Shown here: positions 35,252-43,964 of the stretch, piece after piece
Position numbering within the stretch: the stretch's first letter is position 1
Layout of the letters: the number at the start of each line of letters is the position of its first letter
DNA from: CALBZE01 sp036381255
GTDB lineage: Bacteria > Gemmatimonadota > Gemmatimonadetes > Longimicrobiales > RSA9
Direction: 5' to 3'
DNA: 64,000 nt
Assembly: GCA_036381255.1 (NCBI GenBank)
Contig: DASVDG010000077.1
Span: 1 to 64,000 of the forward strand
Notes under the pieces: model-generated
Seen by the model: only the letters and a program-made list of their open reading frames with translations
Told to the model about the DNA's origin: nothing
Databases searched by the model: none
Position numbers and translations under genes: made by a program

Positions 35252-36241
35252 TCACCGCTCTCCGGCGTTGGTCGCCGGCCGGTCCGGACGCCAGGCGACG
35301 TACGTGAGGCTGGCGACGAGGATCCGCCCCTGGGGACGCGAGCGGACGCCGAAGTCCCACTCGGCGCGCAGGTCGAGGCGCATTCGAAGCGCCGGGATCA
35401 GGATGTCGAGCTCCGGGCCGAGGCCGAACACCCGGTCCCTCGCGCCTCGCAGCGCGGGGGGCACGTCGGCGCCGCTGTCGTCGGTCACCTGCCAGAGGGC
35501 GAACCCCGCCAGCCCGGCGTCGAGCCAGTCGAGGACGCGCATGCCGGCGCCGCCCTGGATCTGGAACGTGTTGCCCCGACGGATGTCGATCCCGCGCTTG
35601 GGGCGGTTGAAATCGTAGCTCAGCAGCGCGGAGGCGCGCATGCGGCGCTCGGGATCTCCACGGACGGCAACGCCGAGCGAGAGCTGATGGGCCCAGAACC
35701 CACGCCCGATGCCGCCGCCTCCCCTCGGCTCGAAGCGGCCGGTGGGAGCGTAGAACGCGTACGCTGCGCTGATATCGGCCTCGGGAGTCCGCCACCCCAG
35801 CCTGAGCGGCTGCACGTAGAGATCGCCGAACCCGGCGCGGTCGACCGAGGCCCTCGGGTCGTCGACGCTCAACGAGACCCGGGCCAGCGGGAAGCCGAAC
35901 GCGAAGCTCAGGTACGGAGCGCCCCGCGGTTTCAGGGTGAGCGCCGCGCCGAACACGTTGGCGATGGCGTCGATCTCGAGCCCCTGGACCGGGACGAGGC
36001 GGCCGTGTCGGTCCCGCAGCCGGTCGGCGGCGAAGCGGATGATTCGATCGCCGAGGTAGAGCCCGGGCTCCGGCTGGACGCCGGCATCGATCCCGACCGC
36101 GCCCAGAACCTTGTGTCCGAGATCCTGCGCACACGCCGCCCGCCCGGCCAGGAGCCCGAGGCCGAACAGGACGAGACCGAAGAGGGTCGGCCCGCGCGGA
36201 CGCGCGCGGCGGCGTGGACGAGGCAGAAACGGAACGCGCAT
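35252..36241 (-). CDS. Outer-membrane transporter-like protein (phenol MetA-pathway/SphA type)
   Basis: A 329-residue exported protein. Signal peptide (LFGLVLFGLGLLAGRAACAQ), then alternating strands of a small barrel. It includes YLGDRIIRFAADRLRDRHG, YAFYAPTGRFEPRGGGGIG and FWAHQLSLGVAVRGD. This order matches the 'MetA-pathway of phenol degradation' putative transporter family (Phenol_MetA_deg), outer-membrane proteins often next to catabolic genes. GGGAG six bases upstream fixes the ATG. It is divergent from the DUF4239 gene over a 126-base gap. The substrate is unknown and no aromatic catabolism gene is near. Confidence 0.72.
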   Translation of the reverse strand: MRVPFLPRPRRRARPRGPTLFGLVLFGLGLLAGRAACAQDLGHKVLGAVGIDAGVQPEPGLYLGDRIIRFAADRLRDRHGRLVPVQGLEIDAIANVFGAALTLKPRGAPYLSFAFGFPLARVSLSVDDPRASVDRAGFGDLYVQPLRLGWRTPEADISAAYAFYAPTGRFEPRGGGGIGRGFWAHQLSLGVAVRGDPERRMRASALLSYDFNRPKRGIDIRRGNTFQIQGGAGMRVLDWLDAGLAGFALWQVTDDSGADVPPALRGARDRVFGLGPELDILIPALRMRLDLRAEWDFGVRSRPQGRILVASLTYVAWRPDRPATNAGER

Positions 36242-36367
36242 GCGCGACTCCCGCTGGGGATACGATCGGCGTGCGATTGCAAGAATCACGCGCCCTTCAG
36301 GGGCGAAAACTGGCACACTGCTCGCGACCTGGCCTGCGGTGTCGCTCACCCGATCGGAGGGGTCCCG

Positions 36368-37129
36368 TTGCCGACTACCCTGCAAGCGCTGCTCGTCGTC
36401 GCGGCGGCAGTCGCCGCTACTCTCGCGATCCGCGCTGCACTCGGTCGATTTCTCCGGCCCGACCGGGTCCGCGCCGCCCAGCCGACCGCCAGCGTGGTGA
36501 TGGATGCGGCGGCGGGGCTGTTCGGCATCCTGACCGCGTTCATACTCGCCGGGGCCTGGGATCGCTACGACGCGACGCGCGGCGCGATGTCCCTCGAGGC
36601 CAACGCGTTCTCCAATCTGCGGCAGATCGCGCAGGTCCTCCCTCCACCGATCCGCGGTGAGTTCGGTGCCGCCGTCGAAGCGTACCGGGTGAGCGCGCTG
36701 GAGGAGTTCCGGCTCCTGGCCGGGGGACGGACCGGTGACGATGCCGACTCGATCGTTGGCCACCTCTGGCTCATCCTCGCCGGTTTCGAGCCGGAGACGG
36801 CGGGGCAGGCGGAGTTGCAGTCCCGGGCGCTCGATGCGGTCGAGGAGCTCGGAAACGAGCGCCGGGCCAGGCTGCTCGCCGTCCGGCGGGCGCCTCCGCC
36901 GATCCTCTGGCTGATCCTGGCCGGCGGCGCGACCGCCGTGCTCGGGCTGGCGGCGCTCTCGAGCGTCGGCGGCCGGCTTCCGGCCGTGTACCTCGCCCTC
37001 CTCGCCGCAGTGATCTCCCTCGCTCTTTACACGATTTACGCCCTCTCCTACCCCGTACGCAGCGGACTCCTCGACGAGACGGCGCTTCACATCGAGTCCC
37101 GTTTCGAGCATCCGCCGGCGCACCGCTGA
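36368..37129 (+). CDS. DUF4239 (bestrophin-like) membrane protein
   Basis: A 253-residue inner-membrane protein. Four transmembrane helices are visible, near residues 4-22, 38-57, 178-197 and 200-222. The conserved segment between helix 2 and the soluble domain (GAWDRYDATRGAMSLEANAF) is the DUF4239 signature, a family distantly related to bestrophin channels. A TTG start is chosen: GGAGGGG sits five bases before it, and no ATG or GTG start fits as well. The cytosolic middle is helical. A channel role is an inference from the family name only. Confidence 0.75.
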   Translation: MPTTLQALLVVAAAVAATLAIRAALGRFLRPDRVRAAQPTASVVMDAAAGLFGILTAFILAGAWDRYDATRGAMSLEANAFSNLRQIAQVLPPPIRGEFGAAVEAYRVSALEEFRLLAGGRTGDDADSIVGHLWLILAGFEPETAGQAELQSRALDAVEELGNERRARLLAVRRAPPPILWLILAGGATAVLGLAALSSVGGRLPAVYLALLAAVISLALYTIYALSYPVRSGLLDETALHIESRFEHPPAHR

Positions 37130-37519
37130 GCGCCGACCTGCGTCTCCTCGGTTGTCCTCGGCTCCACTGCTCGCGCCCCGCATGCGCTTGACGTCGAACG
37201 CGCTGGCTTCAACCTTGTGGCCGAGGATCTCCCACGCGGCGATGAACCACGGCTCATTCGGCTAGCCTATACCCTGAACGACCGCCCCGGCCGTGCCCAC
37301 GCCGGCCGGCGGTCCGGATCCACGCGGGCCGGCGATCCGTGCTCACGCCCGCCGGCGGTCCATGCTCACGCCCGCCGGCGATCCGGATTCACGCCGGCCG
37401 GCGGCACCCGCACCTCGACGCGTCGGGTCGGAGCTGCAGCGATCCGAGCGCACGCGGCCCGGCGATCGGCGCCCGGCCTCGAAGGCGTGCAACGAAACGG
37501 AAGCATCGAACCCGATCGC
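37130..37519. other. Intergenic region upstream of mutY
   Basis: A 390-base gap. It contains TTGACG at 37190-37195 without a clear -10 box at 17 bases, a loose TATACC at 37268-37273, and the 23-bp tandem repeat at 37298-37412. No gene-like frame with its own ribosome site is visible. Confidence 0.4.
37298..37412. repeat. 23-bp tandem repeat, five copies
   Basis: Five head-to-tail copies start at 37298, 37321, 37344, 37367 and 37390, exactly 23 bases apart. The consensus is CACGCC[G/C]GCCGGCG[G/A]TCC then a variable GATC/TGCT end. Each unit holds a GCCGGC palindrome. The period is not a multiple of three, so it is not a coding repeat. It ends 107 bases before the mutY start. Confidence 0.9.
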
Positions 37520-38737
37520 ATGAATTACGACCTGGAGCCCGATCCCGACGACATCCGCCGCCGCCTGCTCGACTTCTACGACGCCCGCGCCCGCGACCTG
37601 CCGTGGCGGCGCGACGCGGACCCCTACCGCGTCTGGGTCTCGGAGATCATGCTCCAGCAGACGCGGGTCGAGACGGCGGTGCCGTACTACGAACGCTGGC
37701 TCGAGCGGTTCCCGACCGTCGACGCGCTGGCCGAGGCGCCGATCGACGACGTGCTGCACGCGTGGGCCGGGCTCGGCTACTACTCCCGCGCCCGCAACCT
37801 GCACCGCGCCGCGCAGGTCGTGCGCGAGCGCCACCGCGGCACGCTCCCCGACGACCCCGACGCCCTGCGCGATCTCCCCGGCATCGGCGACTACACGGCG
37901 GGCGCGATCGCGAGCATCGCGTTCGGCCGGCCCGAGCCGGCCGTCGACGGCAACGTGCGGCGCGTGCTGAGCCGGCTCTACGACCTGCCCGACCCCGGCG
38001 CCGCCGAGCTGCGCGCGCGGGCCGCCGCCCTCGTCGACGCCGATCGCCCCGGCGACTTCAACCAGGCGCTCATGGAGCTCGGCGCCACCGTCTGCACGCC
38101 ACGCACGCCCGCGTGCGACGGCTGCCCGCTCGCGAGCCACTGCCGCGCCCGCGCCGCGGGGACGCAGCTCGAACGGCCACGGCCGAAGCGCGCGAAGCCG
38201 GTCCCGGAATGCGACGTCGGCACGGCCATCGTCGTGGCGCCGGGCGGCGCGCTCCTCCTCGTCCGCCGCCCCGACGACGGCCTGCTCGGCGGGCTGTGGG
38301 AGTTCCCCGGCGAGCCGGTCCGGCCGGGCGAGGCGTCGGTGGAGGCGGCACGGCGGGCGGCGGCGGCGGCGGTGGGCGGGGCCGGTACCGCGACCACGAC
38401 TGCCCGGTCCGCAACGGCGGCCGTGGCCGAAGCACCCGCCGAAGCACCCGCCGAAGCGAGCGTCGACGCAACGCCGACGACCGCGTCGGCGTCGCGGTCG
38501 GTGTCGAGGGCGACGCAGACGGACGGAACCCCGCTCGGCGCGGTTACGCACACGTTCACCCACCGCCGCATCACCTACCACGCGTTCCGCTTCGCGGCGG
38601 AGCAGACGGCGACGGAATCCGCGGCGCAACGGGCGGGCGGCGGGGAGCGGCGCGCGTGGGTCGCGCCGGCGGAGATCGACGACTTCGCCATCTCCGCAGC
38701 GCAGCGCAGAATCCTCGCGCTGCTGAGGGAGGAGTAA
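37520..38737 (+). CDS. mutY: A/G-specific adenine glycosylase MutY
   Basis: A 405-residue base-excision repair enzyme that removes adenine mispaired with 8-oxoguanine. Catalytic residues E42 (VSEIMLQQT) and D143 (AVDGNVRR) and the helix-hairpin-helix LPGIGDYTAGAI are present. The [4Fe-4S] ligands are C192, C199, C202 and C208, with the usual 6-2-5 spacing. The C-terminal NUDIX-like recognition domain is split by an Ala/Thr/Pro-rich insert (about residues 285-335) that includes the repeat AEAPAEAPAEAS. The frame is open further upstream through the repeat array, but the ATG at 37520 begins the conserved sequence. The ribosome site is weak. Confidence 0.95.
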   Translation: MNYDLEPDPDDIRRRLLDFYDARARDLPWRRDADPYRVWVSEIMLQQTRVETAVPYYERWLERFPTVDALAEAPIDDVLHAWAGLGYYSRARNLHRAAQVVRERHRGTLPDDPDALRDLPGIGDYTAGAIASIAFGRPEPAVDGNVRRVLSRLYDLPDPGAAELRARAAALVDADRPGDFNQALMELGATVCTPRTPACDGCPLASHCRARAAGTQLERPRPKRAKPVPECDVGTAIVVAPGGALLLVRRPDDGLLGGLWEFPGEPVRPGEASVEAARRAAAAAVGGAGTATTTARSATAAVAEAPAEAPAEASVDATPTTASASRSVSRATQTDGTPLGAVTHTFTHRRITYHAFRFAAEQTATESAAQRAGGGERRAWVAPAEIDDFAISAAQRRILALLREE

Positions 38738-38741
38738 TACG

Positions 38742-38756
38742 AAATCCGCCGGATTT
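38742..38756 (+). terminator. Small hairpin after mutY
   Basis: AAATCC-GCC-GGATTT followed by GTTCG, four bases past the mutY stop. The stem is short and AT-containing, so only weak termination is likely. Confidence 0.4.
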
Positions 38757-38827
38757 GTTCGCGCCAGTCCGCCCGGCCCAGGCGAACCCCACCTCGCGGA
38801 CCACGAACGGTTCAAGCGGAGTCGGAA

Positions 38828-39649
38828 TCAGAGGAGTGTGAGCTGGGTCGGCGCCCGGGCGCGCCGCAGCTCCGCCGCGTCGATCGGCTCGATCGGCGCA
38901 TCCTGCCCCGCCACGACGAGCGCGCCGTCGTAGCCGAGGCCTTCCAGCACCTCCCCGACCACATCGCGCGCGAGCTCCCCTTCGTTGCAGTGTTCACTGA
39001 GATGGGCGAGGACGACGGCGCGGAGGCCGGCGTGGTGGAGCTCGCGTGCGAGCTCCGCGGCCGCCCGATTCGACAAGTGGCCGTGGCTGGAGGCGATGCG
39101 CTGCTTGACGGACCAGGGGTAGGGGCCGTTCCAGAGCATCGCCTCGTCGTGATTCGCCTCGAGGACGAGGACATCGCAGCCGGAGAGCGCGTGGCGGACG
39201 GCGGCGGTCGGTCGGCCGAGATCGGTCGCGATGCCGAGCTTGAGGCCGCTGTCGGCGTGGCGCAGCGTGACGGCGACCGGATCGGCGGCGTCGTGGACGG
39301 TCAGGAACGGTTGGACCTCGAGTGAGCCGATGCGGAACGGCGCGGCGGAGGCGTATTCCACGACCCGCTCCTTGCCGTTCAGCAGCTTCGCGCACGCCTG
39401 CCGCGTCACGGGTGTGAGGAAGAGCGGCAAGCCGAAGCGGCGGGCGAGGATTCCCATGCCGCGGGTGTGGTCGCCGTGGTCGTGGGTGACGACGATGCCG
39501 TCGACGGATTCCGGGGCCACGCCGATTGCGTCGAGGCGGCGTTCGAGGTCGCGGCCGGTGAAGCCGGCATCGACCAGGACGCGGGTGCCGTCGGCCTCGA
39601 CGAGCGTCGAGTTGCCGCCGCTGCCGCTGCCGAGAACGGTGATCCTCAT
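38828..39649 (-). CDS. MBL-fold metallo-hydrolase (YycJ/WalJ-like)
   Basis: A 273-residue cytosolic metallo-beta-lactamase-fold enzyme. It opens with the family hallmark MRITVLGSGSGGNST. The di-metal motif is THDHGDH, and later ligands sit in FLTVHDAAD, the ATDLG stretch and the terminal LAHLSEHCN. YycJ/WalJ relatives are thought to act as nucleases or in cell-wall-linked regulation; the substrate here is unknown. GAGGTGG precedes the ATG, and its start overlaps the stop of the patatin gene as ATGA. It is the last gene of the five-gene operon led by the response regulator. Confidence 0.87.
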   Translation of the reverse strand: MRITVLGSGSGGNSTLVEADGTRVLVDAGFTGRDLERRLDAIGVAPESVDGIVVTHDHGDHTRGMGILARRFGLPLFLTPVTRQACAKLLNGKERVVEYASAAPFRIGSLEVQPFLTVHDAADPVAVTLRHADSGLKLGIATDLGRPTAAVRHALSGCDVLVLEANHDEAMLWNGPYPWSVKQRIASSHGHLSNRAAAELARELHHAGLRAVVLAHLSEHCNEGELARDVVGEVLEGLGYDGALVVAGQDAPIEPIDAAELRRARAPTQLTLL

Positions 39650-40500
39650 GCCACCTCGCCGCTCGGCACCGGCGTCGTCTCGATCGGCTCGTCGAGCCGT
39701 TGTCGCAGTCGGGGGAGCGCGTCGCGTGCCGCCGCCTCGCCCGCGGCGATCAGCTCCGCGGCACGGCCGAGCTGCTCGAAGCCGATGTCGCCGATGTCCG
39801 GGGTGATCAGCACGTCGGCGTCGGCGGTCGCGAGCCGCTCGGCGGCGCGGCCGATCGTGAAGAAGGAGTGGACGAGGATCTCGAACATGTTGCTCGGAGG
39901 TTGCGGGCGTCGGTACGTCTGATTCACATCCACTGCGACCACGAGGTCGGCGCCGAGACGGCGGGCCGTCACGGTGGGCACGTTGTCCGTGACGCCGCCA
40001 TCGACGAGCAGCATGCCGTCGCGCTCCACCGGCACGATCAGCCCGGGGATCGCGCAGCTCGCGCGGATCGCGCTGTCGAGATCGCCCTCGCAGAGCAGGA
40101 CCGGCTCGCCGGTGGCGAGGTCCGTGGCCATACACGCGAACGGGATCGTGAGTTCGTCGAAGGTGCGGACGGGGAGCGCGCGGCGGAGCAGATCGCCCAT
40201 GCGCTCGTTGGACATGAGGCCGAGGCGGCTGACGATCGGCCGGACGAGCGCCGACCAGCGCAGCGACTCGCCCCAGACGGCGGTCCGGTCGGCCGAGACG
40301 CCGGCGGCCAGGAACACGCCGGCCAGCGCGCCGGCGCTCGTGCCGACCACGAGGTCGGGCGTCAGCCCCTCGCGCTCGAGCACGCGCATGACGCCGACGT
40401 GCGCGATGCCGCGGGCCGCGCCGCCGCCCAGTGCCAGCGCCCAGCGGGGCCGCCGGGGCCCGGCCGCGGCGCTCACGGCGCCCTCCGGGATCGGTGCCAT
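39646..40500 (-). CDS. Patatin-like phospholipase (RssA-type)
   Basis: A 284-residue Ser-Asp dyad lipid acyl hydrolase. It has the oxyanion loop GGGAARGIAHVG, the nucleophile elbow GTSAG and the catalytic DGG (LLVDGGVTDNVP). It lacks a signal peptide, so it acts in the cytosol or on the inner membrane face. The start lies inside the end of the preceding gene (28-base overlap), and the stop overlaps the next start as ATGA, so translation is coupled in both directions. The family usually releases fatty acids from phospholipids; its regulator and substrate are unknown. Confidence 0.9.
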   Translation of the reverse strand: MAPIPEGAVSAAAGPRRPRWALALGGGAARGIAHVGVMRVLEREGLTPDLVVGTSAGALAGVFLAAGVSADRTAVWGESLRWSALVRPIVSRLGLMSNERMGDLLRRALPVRTFDELTIPFACMATDLATGEPVLLCEGDLDSAIRASCAIPGLIVPVERDGMLLVDGGVTDNVPTVTARRLGADLVVAVDVNQTYRRPQPPSNMFEILVHSFFTIGRAAERLATADADVLITPDIGDIGFEQLGRAAELIAAGEAAARDALPRLRQRLDEPIETTPVPSGEVA

Positions 40501-41699
40501 GCACGTCGGAGCAGCGCACGCTGTCCGTCGCCGAGTGCGATCTCCCGCCTCCCCATGGCCGTTTCGGCGGACGCGAGGAATCGCTCCAGCTCGTACGCCA
40601 CGGATGGATCGGCGCCGCCCCAGCTGAACGGCGGCACGTACCGGGGCGGGATCCCCGGGCCGAACAGGTTCGAGCCGGCGCCGACCACGGTCCCCGTGTT
40701 CAGGAGCGTGCCGATGGCGGTCTTCACGTGGTCGCCGAGGAGACAGCCGAGCTTGATCTCGCCCGTGTCGACCTCGCCGCCGGGCGTCCAGATGCGGACG
40801 CTGCCGTAGTTGTTCTTCAGGTCGCTGTTCGTGGTCGACGCGCCGAGGTTGACCCAGCATCCCAGGTAGGCGTGGCCGAGAAACCCGTCGTGGGCCTTGT
40901 TCGAGTAGCCGAGGATGACAGACTCCTCGATCTCGCCGTGGACCTTGCAGACGGGGCCGATCGAGACGGCCGCGAGCGGGCCGCCGAGGACGGCCGTGCC
41001 GCGGCCGATGTAAGCGGGCCCGGCCACCTTGGAGAAGGCGGCGACGCTCGCGCCGGCATCCAGCCAGACGGGTCCGCGGCGGAGGTCGATGACGGCGCCC
41101 GGCTCGACGGAGGCGCCCGGTCCCAGAACGAGGGGTGCGGTGCCGAGGACGTGGACTCCGTCCGGGAGCGCGGGGCGTGGCGCGTCCGGAAAGAGCGCGG
41201 CGACATCGCGCGCAACCTGCTCCGCGTTCCGCGTGACGAGCTGCCAGACGCGGTCGAGGACGACGCCGTCGAGCGCGTGCTCGGGCGCCTCGGGCGCGTG
41301 GTGGGCGGGGTCGTCGAAGAACGCCGGCGGCGGCGGCGGTGTGCCGGCGGGCGCGAACCAGCCGGCCGCTTCGCCGCCGACGAGGATGCGCGCGGGCCCG
41401 CCGGAGAGGCGGACCGGCGCGGCGGTCCAGGCCGGGACCGCCCGCGACGAGAGGTAGACGACGTCGCGGTCGCCCGGGACGGCGTCGACCGCGAGGACGG
41501 GGCGTGCGTCCGGCTCTTCGAAGCCGAGGAGGTCCTCGGCCGTGAGATGGCCGATGCACTCCGTGCCGAAGACGCGCTGCGCGCGCTCGCGCAGCGTCAG
41601 GGCGCCGAAGCGGAGCTCGCCCGCGGGGCGGGTCAGCGTGAACGGCTGCCAGTCGCGTGCAATGCGGTCGTCGAAAAGCACGAGGCAGGGTTCCGGCAT
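40473..41699 (-). CDS. GlmU-like sugar-1-phosphate nucleotidylyl/acetyltransferase
   Basis: A 408-residue protein of the alternative bacterial GlmU type (TIGR03991-like). The N-terminal third is a poorly conserved nucleotidyltransferase-like domain (PCLVLFDDRIARDWQPFTLT, then LTRPAGELRFG) without the classical GXGTRM loop. The rest is a left-handed beta-helix of hexapeptide turns (IGPVCKVHGEIEESVILGYS, HAYLGCWVNLGASTTNSDL). GGAGGACTGAC inside the end of manC supports the ATG. Its place beside manC suggests supply of activated sugars for cell wall or surface polysaccharide. Which reaction it performs is uncertain because of the divergent N-terminus. Confidence 0.8.
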   Translation of the reverse strand: MPEPCLVLFDDRIARDWQPFTLTRPAGELRFGALTLRERAQRVFGTECIGHLTAEDLLGFEEPDARPVLAVDAVPGDRDVVYLSSRAVPAWTAAPVRLSGGPARILVGGEAAGWFAPAGTPPPPPAFFDDPAHHAPEAPEHALDGVVLDRVWQLVTRNAEQVARDVAALFPDAPRPALPDGVHVLGTAPLVLGPGASVEPGAVIDLRRGPVWLDAGASVAAFSKVAGPAYIGRGTAVLGGPLAAVSIGPVCKVHGEIEESVILGYSNKAHDGFLGHAYLGCWVNLGASTTNSDLKNNYGSVRIWTPGGEVDTGEIKLGCLLGDHVKTAIGTLLNTGTVVGAGSNLFGPGIPPRYVPPFSWGGADPSVAYELERFLASAETAMGRREIALGDGQRALLRRAWHRSRRAP

Positions 41700-41700
41700 G

Positions 41701-42780
41701 TCAGTCCTCCAGGCGTCGGACCCGCTCCGGCAGTCGCTGCAGCAGCTCCTTCAGCTCCGCGGTCCGCTCGCGCGGCGCGACGAACGTGGTGCCGCCGTCT
41801 CGTACGACGACGAGGTCGTGGGCGCCGAAAACGACGATGCGACCCTCGTCCGACCAGGCGATGCAGTCTTCGCAGTCCACGAGGTGGGCGTCGCCGATCG
41901 TCACATTGCCGCGCGCGTCGCGCTCGCGCGTGCGGCCGACGGCGTCCCAGGTACCGACATCGTCCCAGCGGAACGTGGCGCGGGCGACGGCCACGGCATC
42001 GCTGCGTTCGAGCAGGCCCTCGTCGATGGTGAGCGAGGGTGCGCGCTCGAAGAAGTCCGCGACCGCGCCCGCCTCGAGGAGCGGCAGGTGCGGGGCCAGC
42101 TCGGGCGTGTGGCGTTCCAGCTCCTCGAGGAGCGTTGCCGCGCGCCAGATGAAGATCCCCGTGTTCCAGAGGAACCCGCCGCGATGGAGGTACTCGAGCG
42201 CGGTGTCGCGGTCCGGCTTCTCGACGAAGTCGGCGACCTCATAGGCCTCGAGCGCCGGCGCCAGACGGTCGCCGACACGGATGTAACCGTACCCGGTTTC
42301 CGGGCGGGTGGGTTCCGCGCCGATCGTGAAGAGCCGGTGGCGCTCCGCGGCGAGCCGGCCGATCTCCTCGAGCAGCTTCCGGAACGCGGCGGCGGGTGAG
42401 ATCACGTGGTCCGCGTGCAGCGAGATCATGACGGCGTCCGCGTCGCGCCGGGCGATTTCGTGCGCGGCCCAGGCCAGCACGGGCGCAGTGCCGCGCGCCC
42501 GGGGCTCGAGCAGCAGATTGTCGCGGCTCAGGTCGGGCAGTTCCGAGAGGATCGGATCGGCCAGCGCCTCGCCCGTCAGGATGCGGAGCCGCGGCAGTGG
42601 GACGAGCGGCGCGATTCTGGCCACCGTGTCCGCGATCAGCGGGCGGTCGCTGCCGAGCGGGAGGAGCTGCTTCGGCCGCTCGGGCGTCGAGACCGGCCAG
42701 AAGCGCGACCCGACTCCGCCGGCCAGGATCACCGCCCAGAGCGACGCGTCACGTCCGGAGGAGTTCTTCGATGCGGGCAA
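41701..42780 (-). CDS. manC: Mannose-1-phosphate guanylyltransferase
   Basis: A 359-residue enzyme making GDP-mannose from mannose-1-phosphate and GTP. The nucleotide signature GGVGSRFWPVSTPERPKQ lies at residues 21-38. The metal/sugar residues in HADHVI, the ETGYGYI loop and the FVEKPD motif are all in order. It lacks the C-terminal isomerase cupin of the bifunctional type. The ATG lies inside the end of the response-regulator gene (32-base overlap). GDP-mannose here probably feeds exopolysaccharide, lipopolysaccharide or glycoprotein assembly. Confidence 0.92.
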   Translation of the reverse strand: MPASKNSSGRDASLWAVILAGGVGSRFWPVSTPERPKQLLPLGSDRPLIADTVARIAPLVPLPRLRILTGEALADPILSELPDLSRDNLLLEPRARGTAPVLAWAAHEIARRDADAVMISLHADHVISPAAAFRKLLEEIGRLAAERHRLFTIGAEPTRPETGYGYIRVGDRLAPALEAYEVADFVEKPDRDTALEYLHRGGFLWNTGIFIWRAATLLEELERHTPELAPHLPLLEAGAVADFFERAPSLTIDEGLLERSDAVAVARATFRWDDVGTWDAVGRTRERDARGNVTIGDAHLVDCEDCIAWSDEGRIVVFGAHDLVVVRDGGTTFVAPRERTAELKELLQRLPERVRRLED

Positions 42781-43141
42781 GGAGCTTCTTGGGGCTGAAA
42801 GGTTTGGTCAGGAAGTCCGTCGCGCCGAGCCGGGCCGCCTCGTCCCGGTCCGTCTCCTGACCTTTGGCCGTGAGCATGATCACGGGCGTTTCCCTGCGGT
42901 GCGGGATCTCGCGCAGCTCGGCCAGGACGTCCAGGCCGCTGCCGTCGGGCATCATGATGTCCAGGAGCACCAGGTCCAACGGCGCCGCGGAACGCAGCCG
43001 CGCGAGCGCGCTTCGGCCGTCGGCGGCCACTTCGACCTCGTAGGCGGCGTCCTCCAGTTTGAGCTGGACGATGCGGCCGATGTACGGCTCATCATCCACG
43101 ACGAGGACGCGGCGTTGGGTCGGGCGCGTCTCGGCAGGCAT
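42749..43141 (-). CDS. Single-domain response regulator
   Basis: A 130-residue CheY-like receiver with no output domain. The acidic pocket is D16/D17, the phospho-acceptor D61 (LVLLDIMMP), the switch Thr in VIMLTAKG and the conserved Lys in LTKPFSP. It must act by protein contact or in a phosphorelay. It leads the operon with manC, the GlmU-like gene, patatin and the MBL hydrolase, so it may tune surface-polysaccharide supply. No ribosome site is obvious before the ATG. The nearest sensor kinase gene is at 45350, on the other strand. Confidence 0.92.
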   Translation of the reverse strand: MPAETRPTQRRVLVVDDEPYIGRIVQLKLEDAAYEVEVAADGRSALARLRSAAPLDLVLLDIMMPDGSGLDVLAELREIPHRRETPVIMLTAKGQETDRDEAARLGATDFLTKPFSPKKLLARIEELLRT

Positions 43142-43252
43142 CGATCGGCGCGTGGATCGTCGGGTCGTGCGATTCGCGGACCGGGGCCGCCGGTGCGAGA
43201 TCCGTGCCGGCGCGGCACGCCGCACGGTGGGGCCGGGCCTCGGAGCTTGGCA

Positions 43253-43281
43253 AGGGTAGGCCGCGGGCCGCGGAAAGTCAA
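43253..43281 (-). promoter_or_regulatory. Promoter for the response regulator-manC operon
   Basis: TTGACT (43276-43281, minus), a 17-base spacer, TACCCT (43253-43258). The leader would be about 105 bases. It stands back to back with the plus-strand promoter at 43322. Confidence 0.6.
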
Positions 43282-43321
43282 GCGATGTCGCGGCCGCGGC
43301 GTCGCGGGCGCGGCCGCGGGC

Positions 43322-43350
43322 TTGACACTCCGGGAACGGGCGACTAGTGT
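43322..43350 (+). promoter_or_regulatory. Promoter for the lipoprotein-serS unit
   Basis: A perfect TTGACA (43322-43327), exactly 17 bases, then TAGTGT (43345-43350). It argues for the GTG start at 43395, because the in-frame GTG at 43347 would lie inside the -10 box. Confidence 0.7.
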
Positions 43351-43394
43351 TCCGTCTCTTAACGACTTACGGACCTTCGGTTGCGAGCGGCGCC

Positions 43395-43964
43395 GTGCGG
43401 AAACTGCCGTTGATGTTCCTCCTCGTCGCACCGGCCCTGGCCGGCTGCGAGGATCCACTCGAGCCCCGACCCTGGAGCGATGAGCCGACCGAGGCGCAGC
43501 TCTGGTCGATCGATCGGCCCGAGCTCATGGGTTTGCCCTCCGCGTTCGACTTCACGCTGGGCCGGTCGATCGTGCTGGAGGACCCGGATGCCTCCGCGAA
43601 CTGGGACGTGGCGTTGACCGACACGGAAGACGGGCTCGCCTTCACGCCGGCGGGCGCCTTCCCGGACATCGACTCCGAGCCCGCCGTGGCGGTGATCACC
43701 GGCACCTCGTTCGAGGACCTCCTCGAGGCGCCGGGCGACCTGGACACCTACGTCCGGACGGAGCCGGTGCCGCTGGTCGCGGGCGGCGTCTACGTGGTGC
43801 GGAGCCGGCGGATCGGCTGCAGCATCTTCGTGGGCAGCGGGCACATGTACTCGAAGCTGCGGGTCCTCGAGCTGAACCCCGACGAGGGGACGGTCCGCTT
43901 CGAGTTCGTCACGAACCTCAACTGCAACGACCGGTCGTTCGTGCCGCCTGAGAGCGACGACTGA
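43395..43964 (+). CDS. HmuY-like lipoprotein
   Basis: A 189-residue lipoprotein. The short signal (LPLMFLLVAPALAGC) ends in a lipobox. The mature protein resembles the HmuY fold: FDFTLGRSIV, then ASANWDVALTDTEDGLAF and a closing pair MYSKLRVLELNPDEGTVRF. HmuY proteins capture heme for a TonB receptor, but family members without heme-binding residues are common, and no His pair is evident here. GTG is chosen over an upstream GTG because of the promoter position. Its TGA overlaps the serS ATG by one base (TGATG), so the two are translationally coupled. Confidence 0.62.
   Translation: MRKLPLMFLLVAPALAGCEDPLEPRPWSDEPTEAQLWSIDRPELMGLPSAFDFTLGRSIVLEDPDASANWDVALTDTEDGLAFTPAGAFPDIDSEPAVAVITGTSFEDLLEAPGDLDTYVRTEPVPLVAGGVYVVRSRRIGCSIFVGSGHMYSKLRVLELNPDEGTVRFEFVTNLNCNDRSFVPPESDD

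Noticed and set aside
37298..37412. CRISPR or coding repeat
   Set aside because: Units are directly joined without spacers, and 23 is not a multiple of three.
42406..43483. Plus-strand frames over manC and the response regulator
   Set aside because: They are shadows of confirmed genes and contain no domain.
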